Assembly: GCF_021917145.1 (NCBI RefSeq)
Contig: NC_061061.1
Span: 15,453,484 to 15,517,483, forward strand
Direction of reading: 5' to 3'
DNA: 64,000 nucleotides
Origin: Hypomesus transpacificus
Lineage: Eukaryota; Chordata; Actinopteri; Osmeriformes; Osmeridae
The notes under the pieces are model-generated. The model made no database searches, was not told where the DNA came from, and saw nothing but the letters and a program-made list of their open reading frames with translations. Of the stretch, positions 11,901 to 29,170 are shown in pieces (the first letter of the stretch is position 1; every line of letters starts with the position of its first letter). Made by a program: the position numbers and the translations under genes.

Positions 11901-12712
11901 GGGCATGTCTGAATAGTAATATTCTGAAGCGTTACAAAATGTTCTCTGAAGTAGCAAGTAGGCTACAGTTCGTTGGTATTCAGATCAGTATGACTCGTGT
12001 AAAAACACGTACGCTTAAAACTGCTTGATGCCACAGTGCCGTGCCAAATTTGTGATGTTGCCAACTAATGCAACAAGTGTCAGTTCTTCGATTAATGAGG
12101 CAAACCTTTTTTCATTTATTTTTTACCTTCCGAAACTTTTTTTCACACACGACACAAACGTTTCTGTTCTCAAATAATGCGTTTCATGTGCTTATGCGCA
12201 TATGTTTACGTGGATGTGCATGTGAGTTTTCATTAGTATGTGTGTGAACGTTTCATGTGAATGCGTATGTGTTTCATATGTGTTTGTAAGGACAGTCTGA
12301 ATTATTTCCTAAACGGACCCCTAATACTTTTCTTTGCCTTGATATCTGGGGTTTAATACCGAACAGTTGGTTTGCTACACCCCGAACAGCCACCAGAAGT
12401 CGTGTATTCCCACCTTTGCATAAATTCCTCCTGTCTGTCACTCCAGCGTTGTAGTTCCTCAATTTGACAGCAGATGGAAGCATTGATGGTCTAAGTAGGT
12501 TGTTAGGGGTTCCGCAGAAGATGGTACAGCGACCCCTCCAGAATAAGAGTGTGCTCTACGTGCGGTAGCCTACGTAACGTATACGTTTGGTGGCACAATC
12601 CACTATAGATCGGATTTAATTTGTTATTTTCGCTGTTAATATTACAGTACAAGTAGCACCAAGTTAGATGTTGTTATGACTTTCTGATTTTCCTTATTTG
12701 TTTCTCAAGCTC

Positions 12713-12903
12713 TTTACATTTAGTCATTTAGCAGACGCTCTTATCCAGAGCAACTTACAGTAAGTACAGGGACATTCCCTCGAGGCAAGTAGGGTGAAGT
12801 GCCTTGCCCAAGGACACAACGTCATTTGGCTCGGCCGGGGAATCAAACTGGCGACCTTCAGATTACTAGCCCGATTCCCTAACCGCTCAGCCACCTGACT
12901 CCC
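12713..12903 (-). repeat. tRNA-headed SINE, copy 2
   Basis: This is the reverse complement of the family consensus, read from the tail (ACATTTAGTCATTTAGCAGA) to the head (CCGCTCAGCCACCTGACTCC). The full length is about 190 bp. The box B is altered (GGTTTGATTCC), so it is an older copy. Confidence 0.9.
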
Positions 12904-13696
12904 TAAGAGCACTCTCTCTTTAAGAGACTCTCTTTAAGAGCACTCGCCTTGTCATTCAACTCTCTGCTGCTCCTCCATGTCCTTCATCGGTTTAGTTGCT
13001 CTTCTGCTGGTGGTCCACGTACTCTAGAAGTTTCGTCTTCATCTCGATCTTTTTTTCTAACCCGGTTATGGGCGAAGAAACATGAGGCGAAGGATGAAGT
13101 CAGCAGTGCTTCTTGCAAGATAACCGTCTCAGCTTGAAAACTGATTAAAACCCACCTTAGGACAACAATGGCTGTTGACAGGTTGTCACCTTGGAAGTAT
13201 CAGTGTTGAGTCAAGGAGGACACGCTCCATCAACATGGATGCGTTTGTGAAACATTTTGCCAGTTTTTACCAGAACTGCAGAATTATGCTATTTCAAATT
13301 TACCAAGGAAAATTTGTGAGTTAGGCCGTCATGATTTATACCTCGACTGTGTACTAGCTACTTCACTGACATTCTAAAATGAAAAAATCATATAATAAAT
13401 AATACTTGAACTGTGTACTACCTAGTACACTGATATTCTAAAATTATAAAACCTAAGGGTTTCTTATCACACAGATTTTATTTGGTCTTGTTTAGACTAA
13501 TTCCAAAACTTTTCTTTGCTATTAGTTAACATAATATATATGAACATAGATATTATACTGTAATGTTGTTGGACACCAAAGTTATTTGTTTTTAAGTCCA
13601 TTTCTGCTTGATACCTGTCATGTCAAATTGCAGTGTTTTTTGGGTATGTAAATTTACTTTGTTACTTACTTTGAAAATAAACTATGCACTTTCTGT

Positions 13697-14190
13697 AACA
13701 CAGAAATGCTATTATGAGTTGAGCTTTTTTTCCCCCAAAATATTTTGGATGTTCCAACACTTACAGATCTAGATTATATATATTCATTAAACAGTGACAC
13801 AAACCACAAGATTAGCTGTACAGAACTGAGAATGTGCGCTTGTGGCTCAGAGGATATAATCGTAAGGTCACAGGTTCAATCCTCGTCAGGCAGTACCTTG
13901 TGTGTCCTCCATACTGGTGTGATCAGAGCAGGTGTCTCTAAGACCATAGTCATCTGTTTATACCACACCACACATCAAAAGGAGCTGGAAGAGACCCAGA
14001 CACCAGCAGAGATGTCTGGTCCAGCTAGTTTCCTACATTATCATTGACCTATGCACATTTTGCTCTTTCTTGTAAGTCGCTTTGGATAAAAGTGTCTGCT
14101 AAATGATTAAGTGTGTGTGAAACTGAGCTGCATTGCCGAGGAAGAGAAACTGACTATTGTTAGGACGTTAAAAGATTCTAGTGATGTTAC
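13697..14190 (+). repeat. Composite tRNA-like repeat, copy A
   Basis: This roughly 500-bp stretch is repeated at 18517-19163. Shared landmarks, in order: ACACAGAAATGCTATTAT, AAATATTTTGGATGTTCC, a core with box B GGTTCAATCC (13873-13882), CTCCATACTGGTGTGATCAG, GAAGAGACCCAGACACCAGC, a SINE tail GTCGCTTTGGATAAAAGTGT, and a terminal GATTCTAGTGATGTTAC. The central part looks like a second SINE family with a tRNA-type head. The left about 150 bp and the right about 80 bp are also shared, so the repeated unit is larger than a SINE. The head of this copy is shortened relative to copy B. Confidence 0.85.
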
Positions 14191-15402
14191 CTTTTTGGAC
14201 CGCAACTCTGCTAAATTTAAGAACTATGGGTTAAGGGAATGATCACTTCTACCTCTAATCAGCAATTATAGGATTTATTAATTCTACTAACAGTACATGC
14301 CAGGTTAGGTTTACATAATAACTTTCTGTCATGGTTTATGGACCCCCTGAAGTAGCCTTGGACACCCCTTGGCCCCCCCATGTATAAAACTGTAGTTCCG
14401 CCACTGCTTCTTTCCCATGATGGTACATTCCATTTCTATGGTAACACAAGATTCTGAATTCTCACAATGTAAGCAAGCAACAGGGTTCCAATGTGAAAAA
14501 AAAGATTATAGAGTTATAAAGGTGTATTTGTTTTTGTGTCTGGAACAAAATATATTTTATTATAAAGCAATGGCATTGTGTATTTTGCATGGTGATGAGA
14601 ACATGTATTTTTCTTTTTAATCCAGTAATTATAAAATATTCTGATAGCTTACCTTTCTGAATCAATTTCAGAGAATCGTTATGAGAGAAGTCTAAAGTAA
14701 AACTTCTCCCATACCCACGTTGACAATAAGGTTACTAAACAATAAACGTATCTTATTTCTGTCAGTTCACTTCAAAGTTGAAGAAAGTCATTTTCGTCTC
14801 GTGATCTTTTATTTTGAAAGGTTAGGAAAAAATGAACCGGAAACGAGATTCTCTAATGTGATTGGCTTTCGAACAGAGAGAAGGAAAACTGCTTTTAATG
14901 TTACATCACGAAGATCATTCACTTACATGAGTCATCTTGACTTTGTGGGGTATTTAAATCACTAAAAAGGTAAACAGATACTAACATACTAATGCTACTA
15001 GCTGCTACTAGCAATGGAGCGTAGAACCAGATTGTGTTGTTCAGTTTCTCTGATGCACTGCCAGTGCCTTAGAAACCATGTAGACATTTCATTAGCTAAC
15101 ATTCGCGGTTACTTTGAATCGGTAGATGTCTGGTTAAACATGTCATGATGTTTTCTAAAAGCAAGCGTGCGTGCTCGCTTTTTGAAAATTGCACCAGACC
15201 AGTGACAGTCAGACAGCCATTAGAGTTTGATATGAAACTTACACATCCGGCTTGTTTTCTTTGAAACGTTGTTGAACGGCATACCTAGCCTACCTGCGAA
15301 AAACTACCAGGTAGTGGCGCTATCGAGAGAAGGTTTTTCTGTGTTTTTAAACTCAACCATACATACTTTCCTGTTAAACCCTGCAATGAGTTGGCATCGG
15401 AA

Positions 15403-15530
15403 AGATAAACAGACTATAGATACTTCGAAGTAGGATCTGTAAGATATTTCAACTCAAGACAGGGTGGAACGCTTGGGTGTTGATAAAGAAACGTCCTATC
15501 GTGAGTCCACACCCAGCGTCCACACCCAAG
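15403..15530 (+). promoter_or_regulatory. ppox: Candidate erythroid-type upstream module of ppox (GATA and CACCC sites)
   Basis: The module holds AGATAA at 15403-15408, TGATAA at 15481-15486 and two identical CCACACCCA boxes at 15507-15515 and 15520-15528. A 9-bp inverted repeat, CTTGGGTGT (15472-15480) and ACACCCAAG (15522-15530), brackets the second GATA motif. It ends 175 bp upstream of the ppox start codon. GATA plus KLF-type CACCC boxes is the known pattern for erythroid heme-pathway promoters. That it drives ppox is inferred from position. Confidence 0.45.
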
Positions 15531-15704
15531 GGTATAGGAAGCCACACTTTCCTCTCTTATTTTCCTATCTGTCGCTGTGTTAGTTGAAAAATAAAGGGTT
15601 TCTATTTCTCCAACGATTTATTTTTTTACAGTTTACAGTGGCCAGTTCCAGACTGATCAGAGCTTACCTGTGTTGTGCCCCAGAGTGGGGTGTGCGAGGG
15701 CTGA

Positions 15705-19974
<4,270 letters not shown>

Positions 19975-20600
19975 TCTCCCACAATTGGGAAGCAGGACAT
20001 CATGTTGGAAAGAGAATGCTGGATGACAATGACATCCTAACATACACCTGTCTAATCCCAGACTGTTGCAAATAGTAGCCTAATGTACCTTTCACTGCAA
20101 ACTCATCAAGGATTGATTGATTGAACTCCACAGTTATGAATATTGACCAATGTTTCATCATTGTGAATCATGTGATCTAACAGTCATTGTGCCTTTTAAC
20201 ATGTATCTCCACCCTATCTGGATGTATACTGACATGTCTAATCAAGGAGTTGTACGTACTGTGTGTTACATGTTATCATGTATAACCATAGAGTCGATGG
20301 GGATGTAGGCCTATTTCACAATGTTCCACCACTCAGGTGTGACTTCATAACCTACAGTCAACATATGCTCCAGACATGCTGTCATTTTGGCCTGTAAAGA
20401 TACCGTAAAGATAGAGTTTCACATCTCTGTTTGTTAGTAAGTCCACAGAATGATCAAAAACATCACACCAGAAGCTGATTTTATGTATTTTGAAGTTATA
20501 ACCATGATGACTGAATGAAGTATAACGCAAAGTTATTTATAAATTTAAATAATTTATTGAACAAGGATTGTGTTGTATTTTTCTACCCTGTTGATGAGCA

Positions 20601-20606
20601 ATTAAA
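20601..20606 (+). terminator. ppox: poly(A) signal of ppox
   Basis: ATTAAA occurs 626 bp after the ppox stop, followed within 30 bp by a GT-rich element (GTGTGGTGGTGTGG). This is the usual layout of a vertebrate 3' end. No better signal occurs between the stop and this point. Confidence 0.65.
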
Positions 20607-22771
20607 GTATGGCTTGAGGACCTGTGTGGTGGTGTGGACTCATTGTCTGAACCTGAACTGGTGATGATTACATGGGAACATTCTCAGTGGTTTTCTTCAA
20701 ACGATATTGCATTTGCTTATGCCATCTGGAGGGAAGGCTCATAAAATCATTTTTAAATATTTGTGGAAATTAAAAACAACTGAACAGTGAACTGTTTTCC
20801 AGCATTTAATTCAGATTCATTTTCAAGAGGTCCAATAAACTTAAAAGTAGCAGGCCTAATATCTTGAAAGATGACGACAAAAACAAACAGATTCTCAGCT
20901 CTGTCAATGTACAGAGATGCACAGCATCTGACAATTAGTCCAGAAGTATTTACATTTTGTAGCCAAGGCAGGTTTTCTGTAAAAAAAAAATATTACACAC
21001 ATCTTTCTTTCCCATCTCCATCCTGCTTCCAACCTTTTCAAAAATAAATAAATCGTTAACACAGAGCCCTCTCATCTCTAAAGACAGATTCTTTCTTCAA
21101 TTAATGTCTTGTCATTTTCATTTTCCCCCACCCTCACCCCCCACATCCCCTACCCAACATCCAGCCCCTCAAAGGATTCCCACTCGTTGCTAATGGGCTT
21201 TAATCATATATTTTCTCTCCTCCTCCACTCTTTCTTTCATATCTATCTTTCAGAGGCCGTGAGCGACTGCTAGACGAGCAGATTAACAGAAGATAAGGAC
21301 TTCTTGATGTTTCCATGGGTGTTCAGAAGAATAGGACATGATGGACCTTTTCAATTAGGTCCTGCACATCACCTCTCTTCTTGCTTCTCTCTCACACACA
21401 CACCACTTCACCTCTCAACTCGCTACTCTCTCATTACCTCATGTCTCGCTTCTCTCTCTCACACACACACACACACTACCCACAGTAGATGAGCTAGCTG
21501 GTGATACGAAACCATTCCCTATCCATCTCTCCAGTCTGCTTTAAAAAAACATGAGCTGATGTATTGCATTCTGTGTTTGGTACAGGTAATTGGAGTGAGC
21601 CAGGTAATTGTGACTCCTGGGCGTGTGGACCTCCACTCTCCCCCAAGTTCCCCTCCCTCATTCCACTCGCTGATGGGAGATAAGGCTGATGTTTGTGTTG
21701 CTGATTTGTCTGTGCCTCTGCCACTGCGGACCAAAAGCAGAACTAACAGGATCGTCAGACTGTTTATAAGTACACACATACACACGCAAATCAGGTGGAG
21801 AGGATTTTTTCCCCTCAAATTTCATTTCAGTCACACAGGATTCTCTCTCTAGATACTGCAGCACCCCCGCATGACACTTTACCCACCAGCAGGGAACATA
21901 AGAACATCATACATATTAAAGCCTCTCCTAATTTTGATCAGATAAGATTGTTTTTACACAGTTGAAGTATTGCTGTTGAACTCTGCTGTCCTTAACGTCC
22001 CTTATCTACTGCTGACAGTTCCCATATCAGGCAGGGAGCAGCTGTTTGAAGTCATTGTGGATATTTCTGAAAGGCCTCAGAGGAGCTGAGCTTGGCAATG
22101 TTTGTGTGCGTAACATGTAGATGTCCAAATATACAGTATGTGTAGACTCTCTGGTATACCCAAATCTCTGAAATGAAGTTACAAACAAATATGAAATATA
22201 TGATTTGATAGCAATTTCAAAAGCAAGTGTGTGAATATGTGTTCAGGTACGTGCATTTACGTGAGTCAAACATGCATGTGCATGGACTCTGTGGGCATAC
22301 TGTGTGGAGGTTCATTCAGAATGCATGTGTGTTGTCAGTGTTTCTAAGCGCTTGCGGGTCTCACTGGAGGAAAGGAGTGAGATGGGGAGAAGAGGGCCTG
22401 ATTTCTACACCCCTATTGACTGAATCATGAATAGTGTGTGGCAGTGTTGTGCAGTAAACATACATGTGTGTTGGGTTGTAATCAGCTCTCTGCGTGTGAC
22501 AGTATTCTTTTTAGCATAACTCATAACTCCCTCTTTTGTTGTCACTCAGTGATTGCGGGTTGAAACGCCATGAAGTTATGAATATAAATGGCAGTTTCTG
22601 TTTTTTATATAATGACCTCATCTCCGACACTTCAGTTATTCTGGCTCAATCTACCTGTCTTTTTTTTCCATCTGAGCTCTGAAAGGAGGGGGACAGCGAT
22701 TGCATTGGGGGCAGTGAGGAGAAGGTTGGGGATTGGAAAGGTATAGAACGGAATTACGGTGAGAAATGGGA

Positions 22772-22960
22772 GTCAGATGGCTGAGCGGTGAGGGATTCGG
22801 GCTAGTAATCAGTAGGTTGCCGGATCGATTCCCCACCGTGCCAAATGACATTGTGTCCTTGGGCAAGGCACTTCACCCTACTTGCTTCGGGGGGGAATGT
22901 CCCTGTACTTACTGTAAGTCGCTCTGGATAAGAGCGTCTGCTAAATGACTAAATGTAAAT
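22772..22960 (+). repeat. tRNA-headed SINE, copy 3 (most complete tail)
   Basis: The head is GTCAGATGGCTGAGCGGTGA, with a box B-like GGATCGATTCC and the full tail GTCGCTCTGGATAAGAGCG then TCTGCTAAATGACTAAATG. It is flanked by unrelated GA-rich DNA. This copy serves as the reference for the others in the window. Confidence 0.93.
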
Positions 22961-24278
22961 GGAAGGGATGAGGAGTGACTTTCAATGGGGAGGATTTATG
23001 ATGCAAAGATATACAGTATATAAAAACCAATCGGCTAAATCAGTTGACTGTTTCTTGTACTTGTTTTCAGATAACGTGTTATTGTCACTGTACTCATGCC
23101 CAGGCAGTTATATTGCTCACTAGTTTATTTATTCTGACATGACGAAGGTACCTTCATTCATCCACTTGTTGAATACTGCCAACTCATTAAAGCCCCGTGA
23201 CCTCTCAGTTTACATCTGCTGAGATCCCTGGGTTTATTCTCTCTGTTTCTTTGTTTTCAGAAGATGAGCATGACATTTCGGGAATGGAGAGCAAACAGAT
23301 GCAGAGTTATGTCTATGTTTGAATGAAGAACAGAGGAGAGAGAGAGAGGACACAAGGTGGGGGAGGTGACGAACTGCGAGAGGAAGAGTGCAGTAACTGA
23401 GTGGTAAATAATAGCCCTCTACTGTTTCACCGTCATTCTGAAACCACTGATGCTGAAACACAACAAACAGACTGAATAGGGAGGAATACCTGGCCTTGGG
23501 AGAGAGAGAGAGAGAGAGACATCGGAGGGCACCAGGCTTGAGGTGCTTGTTGTATTCCTATCAGGTCAAATTAGAAGCGGGAAGGGAAAGGGGATGACAG
23601 AGAAAATGTTACGGTTGTATGGGTTGTCATGGAAGCAGCCGTGTCTGTGGTTTGCATCTCAGCAGATCTGGTAGGTTGGTCGTCTGTCAGTTGTGTTTAT
23701 TTCATGGCTTTCTGTCATACTTCATTTATCTCGGTTTACATTTCCTTTTCTCTCGCTCACTCTCTCTCCTCCCTTCCCTCCTCTAATCTCTCCTGTGCAT
23801 TGGCCCATCCTGCCCATCCTTTTCTCTTTTCATCTCTCTCTTCTTTTCTCTATTTACTCCTCTGTCCTCCTCTCCTTTCCCTACGGTTGGTCTGTCTGGC
23901 TATCCTTTTAATGCTGCAATTCCTCTGTACTTTAATATGTGCGTACATAACCACCCCCTCATCCCTCTACCCCCCGCCCCCCCCCTTCCCACACACACAC
24001 ACATACACTGACAACATTTATTCCTGTTCATTAACCTGGACTGAAGAAAATGTTTCTCAATGTCTCATGAATACCTTTCGCATAACCTTTAAATACATCA
24101 ACCACTTGGAAGTACAGGGGAGGAGGGATAGGTGGAAGAGGGTCGTGAAAGATGGGTAAAAAGAAAAACGACAAGAAGGAGGAGGGGTAGAAGGGGTGTG
24201 TGGAGCCATAAAAAATTCTGTCCACAGGGACAGTGGAAGACTAGAGGAAAAAAAACTCATAGCTGTATAATGTCAAAC

Positions 24279-24310
<32 letters not shown>

Positions 24311-24992
24311 AATCTCAGGTCATCATCCAATAAAATGTCTTCTTCATAAAGACGGTAACATTAAATTAATCCCTCACTTTCTCTGTCCCCTCCTTACCAG
24401 CGTCTCATCTTATTCATTTTCCTCACAACGTTATCCTCTATTAGTCTTCTCTTGTATCCGCTTTCCTCCTCCTCGTATCTCTTCTACTTGTCTTTTGCGT
24501 CTTATAGCAGTTATAGACTAATTGACCACATTTACACATTCGCCACTCACATGCCAAGGGTGGTTATTATCTGAGTGACACACAGTGACACAGAACAATA
24601 CCTCAGTAATATCTGCCTCTCTGGCTCAGTAGAGAAAGATAGCTGGAGTAATGGTTCTCCTGTATTTACGTATTGTTGACGTCAAATGAGAAGCTTCTCA
24701 AAGGACCATTGTGCGTGTGTGTTTTAATATTTTCTAACTCGTTCTTTAAAGTTGAGTTGAAACACTGAAAGGTGAAAGACTGAAACATGAACACAGATGT
24801 TGGGAAAGAAGCAATAACCTTAATGGTCTGTTGCCGAAAAAGAGAGACATTGTCAGAGCTCAGAGAAGGCCTATACTGTGTAAATGTGAAGAAGTCACAG
24901 CCTAGTGACAGTCCTACTATGGGAGTCTCTGTTAAGGGAAAACTATTTGTGGTAAAATCACAATTTACGATTCACTCAGATGCTCCCCTTTA

Positions 24993-25018
24993 GGGGGGGG
25001 GGGGGGGGGGGGGGGGGG
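24993..25018. repeat. G26 homopolymer
   Basis: An uninterrupted run of 26 G on the plus strand lies in intergenic DNA about 1.4 kb before the inferred kcnj9 promoter. The assembled length may be unreliable. Confidence 0.9.
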
Positions 25019-26389
25019 ATTGCTGATGGTGAAGAAGGAAAGAGTTTGTTTGTGTACCTGTCTGAGAATCATTGGAGCAGAGAGAGCTAGGGAGAGGAAT
25101 AAAAAAAGAAAATGACCTTGGTCAGTCAGTGTAAAAGAGGGACTGTGTTTCAATGTTTTGTCTCAAAATTATCTTGATCTTTTTGCTGTCTCAATCTAAA
25201 ACAAGTATCCTTTAATACTGGGTTTTCATACACTTATTACTGTGAGAGCGTTTTCTTCTGTCCGTGAGGGAATGTTCATCAGGGTACAGACATCCTCTTC
25301 CTTTGTGTCACCTGATTCCCTTGATGCTCATTAACTCCCAGTCAAATCATCCCATGTCTCTGTTAGTCTGTTTAGCACCCTCCTCCCCTCGCCCCCAACC
25401 CCTTTTCATTATCTTTATTTATACCCTCCCACCTTCTCTCTCTACCTCATCCCTCCTATCTGTTTATATTCCTCCATCCCTCACTATACACGCCCCTCTT
25501 TTGTATCCATTCCTTCAGTTAGGATCAGAGGCTACAGAGGAACCCCCAGTACATATACAGTACACACACTCATACACACACACATATACACACACATATA
25601 CACACACATATACACACACGTGTTCACACACAGCTAGTCACCCTGGGGAATAGAGAGATGAGAGTAGAGATAATGACCACATAGGCATTCCCTAGGAGCA
25701 GAGGATTATGGTCTCTTACCTTCAAGACAGCCCCCCCACCACCTCCCCACCCCCACCCCCCCACCACCACCACTACCTACCTGAGGTGGTGTATTGACCC
25801 AGCCTTAATCAGTGAAGTCCTTCAATGTAATTTCATCCCTCAAGGCTTACTGGAGTTCAGAATCTTTAACAGGAAATGCGAGCATTTTGCTGCATAGTTT
25901 CACCCAACGTCTTCACATCTCTGATTGTCTTTTGTTATTCTTCACAAATTGGAGTGAATTTTAATTATTTAGATTTCCAAAGATATATTCCTCCCTCTAA
26001 AGGAAATAATATGCTTGAAGAATAGGGATCCTCAATCATCCAATGGATATAAATTGACTGAAAGACCCGGGCAAAACAATTATCAAGCGCAGTTTGAACC
26101 AGGATAATTACTCTGGGAGAAGATCTGGAGAAGTAAATCGGAAGGGTGTCAGAGGGTGGGGCTGAGATGCTGCTGGGTACAGCAACTTGAGATATTGGCA
26201 CGAGTGACTTTTCTAAAGGGAATTAGAAAGATTTTTGTCCATGGGAAGTATCATTGTCCTTCATGGAGCACATTAGGGAAAATATCTGCATTATTTAGGA
26301 ACCTGAAATGAAGAACAAGATTAGCCTATAAGAAAGAAGAGAATTTGGTAGAAGTAGTACATGGAGCGGGGAGGGGGAGGGGATATACG

Positions 26390-26545
26390 CGCTGGCTGCA
26401 CATGAATACCGGTACCCGCCCAGACTATGAAGCAGACGCTCATCTCTCTATCGCGCACTGGCATGTGAGACCTCAGCTGCTGGACTCTGTGACAAAGTAA
26501 TAGAGGCTTGGCATGGTGGTCAATCCGGCCGCCTCGGCTGACATG
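26390..26545 (+). promoter_or_regulatory. kcnj9: Inferred kcnj9 first (5' UTR) exon and promoter
   Basis: A GC-richer stretch begins after a purine-rich run (GGAGCGGGGAGGGGGAGGGG) with GATATAC nearby. It ends in a strong donor ACATG|GTAAGCG at 26545/26546. A matching acceptor (CTGTCTTCTAG) occurs at 31055, 100 bp before the kcnj9 start codon. The linking of this exon to kcnj9 is inferred from the strand, the order and the lack of any other gene. Several ATGs occur in it; the last one is at the very end of the exon (26543-26545). Confidence 0.45.
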
Positions 26546-28572
26546 GTAAGCGTTTGTGGGACTCTCCAGACCCGTTCATAAACAGGTAGGTAACCAACAA
26601 TATTGCGATGAAACAATAGACGGACCAAGTCATCTACCGACAACAAATCGCTGTGTCAATTAAACAAGTCGTAGCCTACTTTTCAAAGATATTTATATGG
26701 CTGATTGATCATTACTGTGTGAACTAATTTATGCGTTTCCTAATCCACGTTTTATGCAGGGACAAGCGGACACTGGTGCGCGGGGAGGTATTAGACAGGT
26801 GCTTGTCATTCCTCCCGTACCAATTTAAGCATCTATACAGACGGTGAGAAACATATTAATTTATATTATTAAGAGAATACTACATGAACACCTATCATGT
26901 AAAATTAAGATGTAAAAATCGAATCAATCAATTACCTGAATTTAGATGCCAATAGATTTAACTTTGACAGACGCCAAAGGGGGATTATGTTGACCTTTTT
27001 ATGTTAACCTTACTGGTTCAGTTCTGTTTTTAAACAATCTTTATGTATGATAATAATATTTTAGTATACTGATGTTTATGCTATGTAGTAGCCGACAGAC
27101 GATGTAATGCTTTTATAGATCCACTGCTGCTTCGTACTTCATCATCAAAAGTATTTTGTTTAACATGGCAAGGCTACGGCAGAGCCTGGTGTACAGGATA
27201 CATTATTCATGAGAATTCACTGGTGGATTTTTGTTGTCGTTTTTTTCCACCCCTTTCTACGGTACCTTTCACCCCATTTCCACTTAGTATCACAAGACTC
27301 ACTCTCGGACACAAATAAACACACTCAGCTCCATCTCAGAAGCTTTTCATTTGCATCCATTAATGAAGCACGTTGGGGTGCACTTTATGCAACAACTTCA
27401 AAAAGTAGTCTCGATAAAATATTAATATATTTCTTAGTATTCTTATTATTCTTTTTATATATCATATTATTTCCAGTTCATGATAGAAGATTTGATGCAA
27501 GAACACAACGGCGCTCCCCGCACGTGCACACATGATCACTAGGCTACTTCACTATTCATTCCAATCCGGTGATTACATCTTCTTAAATCTTTCATAATTA
27601 CATCAACTAGAGCAGAGAGGGTGCAGGAACACTCTTTGTCATCTGCAAACGCCAAATACAAAATAGCCTACATCTCTTTCTTTTTTTTACTGACACTGCC
27701 CCGGGCGTGTGTGTTCAAGACGTCTTATCCATGTCAACGATCCTTAAGATGAGATTTCATTCGTATCTCTTGACTCATAGCAGCAACTGTTTATTTCCTT
27801 CAAATTCAAAAGGACATGACCGTGATGACATTTTGAGAGGAAAAGAGCATCTGGCAATGAAGCATAAACAAAGTGTAAACTGCAAAGAATTGGAAAATGG
27901 ACGTCATAAGATGGTTTGACGCTAAGTCATCATCATGAAATCATGAGAGTCATGAAAATCTAAATGATGTCCTCTGATTGACATTTCACTCATTCATGCC
28001 AGAGCCGAAGCACTTGAATTTGTTGGAGGTGATTGAGTGCTCTTGTGATTGGGCGTGTAGAAAGTTGCAAAGTATATAAGCACAACTAAGCATAATATTT
28101 CTCATGGAACCCTAAAAGAATAGCTAGGCCCAGCCCACCATCTCCATCTGTGTGTTAACTGGAACGTGAAGATTAAAATTTCATAAACTCTCAAGCCATT
28201 AATGATGTTATGAGTCACAGCGTCTATATTTGAAGACTCCAAGGTATAAATTGACATGGAACATTGGGTTTACGGAGTTCCCTGAAAGTGTGAAAACAAA
28301 AGACATACAGTGTATTAGCAGCCTTTACTTTGCTGGGTCCGTCTGCCTTTCTGTCCCTGTCTGTGCAGGACTTTCCGTCCCCTCAGACCTGTACTATATC
28401 GGTCTTAAGGAAAAAGAAAAAAGGGTGAAATGGGGGAGTACAAAAGAAGTATATCTGAAGAGAGACTGGGGAGTGGAAGAGATATTTAAAAAGCAATTGA
28501 GTAGGACATATCATACTATGAATTAGTTCAATTGTGTAGCTCACTGGGGAGATCAGCCAGGAAATCATGGTT

Positions 28573-28628
28573 GCAGTGACCGGGGTGCAGTGACCGGGGT
28601 GCAGTGACCGGGGTGCAGTGACCAGGGG
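28573..28628. repeat. 14-bp tandem repeat, 4 units
   Basis: Four head-to-tail copies of GCAGTGACCGGGGT are present; the last is altered to CCAGGGG. Confidence 0.95.
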
Positions 28629-28811
28629 TGTGAGGAGTTACAGTGTGGCTAAGTCACTTAGGCACCGCAGTCGAGATGGATGGTTTTCAATTAGTTTTGT
28701 ACCTCTGGCTCATGTCATTTGTCGTTTATCGGCGTAGTAAAGAGTAAAGACTAGTCTCAGGGGAGTTTTCTTCTGCACGTGCAGTCACACATACATCACT
28801 GACGTCAGGTA

Positions 28812-29170
28812 TGTCACGGCCACAGCCGTGCCGCCCTGTTTTTGGTTTTGCCCTGCCATAGTGTTTCCCTGTCATTGGACGCTTTTCCCAGATTCGTTAA
28901 GAAGCTCTTAACGAATCTGGGAAACGCGGCCACGAATCTGGGAAATGCGGCCAATGACAGCCATTGTCTTCACCTGTCTCGTTAGCTTCATTGTGTCCAC
29001 CTGTGTGTCGTTTGATTTGGGTATTTAGGTTCCTGTTTTGTGTCCAGTCTTTGTCTTGTCCTTACTACCTTTCTGTGTCCCTGGCTTTTTCATGATTAAA
29101 CCCTTTGTTTTCGAAATGGCTGCATACTCTCGTGCATTTGGGTCCTCCTACCCCTCCTCACACTGTGACT
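28812..29170 (+). mobile_element. Solo LTR of an LTR retrotransposon
   Basis: A 359-bp element starts TGTCAC and ends GTGACT, flanked by identical 5-bp direct repeats AGGTA (28807-28811 and 29171-29175). Five-bp duplications with TG-led inverted ends are standard for LTR retrotransposon insertions. Inside lie a TATA-like GTATTTAGG (29021) and ATTAAA (29095-29100), in LTR order. No internal coding region or second LTR is present, so this is probably a recombination remnant. The last base is T rather than the expected A. The 5' third carries a 19-bp perfect hairpin and a 21-bp tandem duplication. The superfamily (perhaps Ty3/gypsy) cannot be fixed from an LTR alone. Confidence 0.75.
28884..28924. 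repeat. Perfect 19-bp inverted repeat with 3-nt loop
   Basis: The left arm (28884-28902) and right arm (28906-28924) are exact complements around the loop AGC; the core is CCCAGATTCGTTAAGA. A wider inverted pair CTGTCATTGG (28869-28878) and CCAATGACAG (28951-28960) encloses it. Two 21-bp direct copies begin ACGAATCTGGGAAA at 28911 and 28932. Confidence 0.97.

Larger units (their letters stand above)
11900..15400. other. upk1a-ppox intergenic region
   Basis: This is the stretch between the divergently placed upk1a and ppox genes. It contains a minus-oriented SINE (12713-12903) and the first copy of a roughly 500-bp composite repeat (13697-14190). The remainder is AT-rich single-copy-looking DNA in which no coding exon could be supported. 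A short frame starting ATGGATGCGTTTGTG at about 13235 was considered and not recognised as any protein. Confidence 0.6.
20640..26340. other. ppox-kcnj9 intergenic region
   Basis: No coding exon could be supported. Contents: TC-rich tracts (21190-21470, 23750-23880), one plus-oriented SINE (22772-22960), a (GT)13 run at 24285-24310, a G26 run at 24993-25018, and a 12-bp CACACACATATA-type array at about 25573-25620. AT-rich stretches that could be conserved non-coding DNA cannot be judged from one sequence. Confidence 0.6.

Noticed and set aside
23629-24159. 176-codon open frame
   Set aside because: Ser/Leu/Pro-rich translation of a TC-rich tract, with no homology and no splice or promoter context.
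28812-29170. Intact endogenous retrovirus or retrotransposon
   Set aside because: Only one LTR is present; no gag, pol or env-like frame exists on either side, so only a solo LTR can be claimed.
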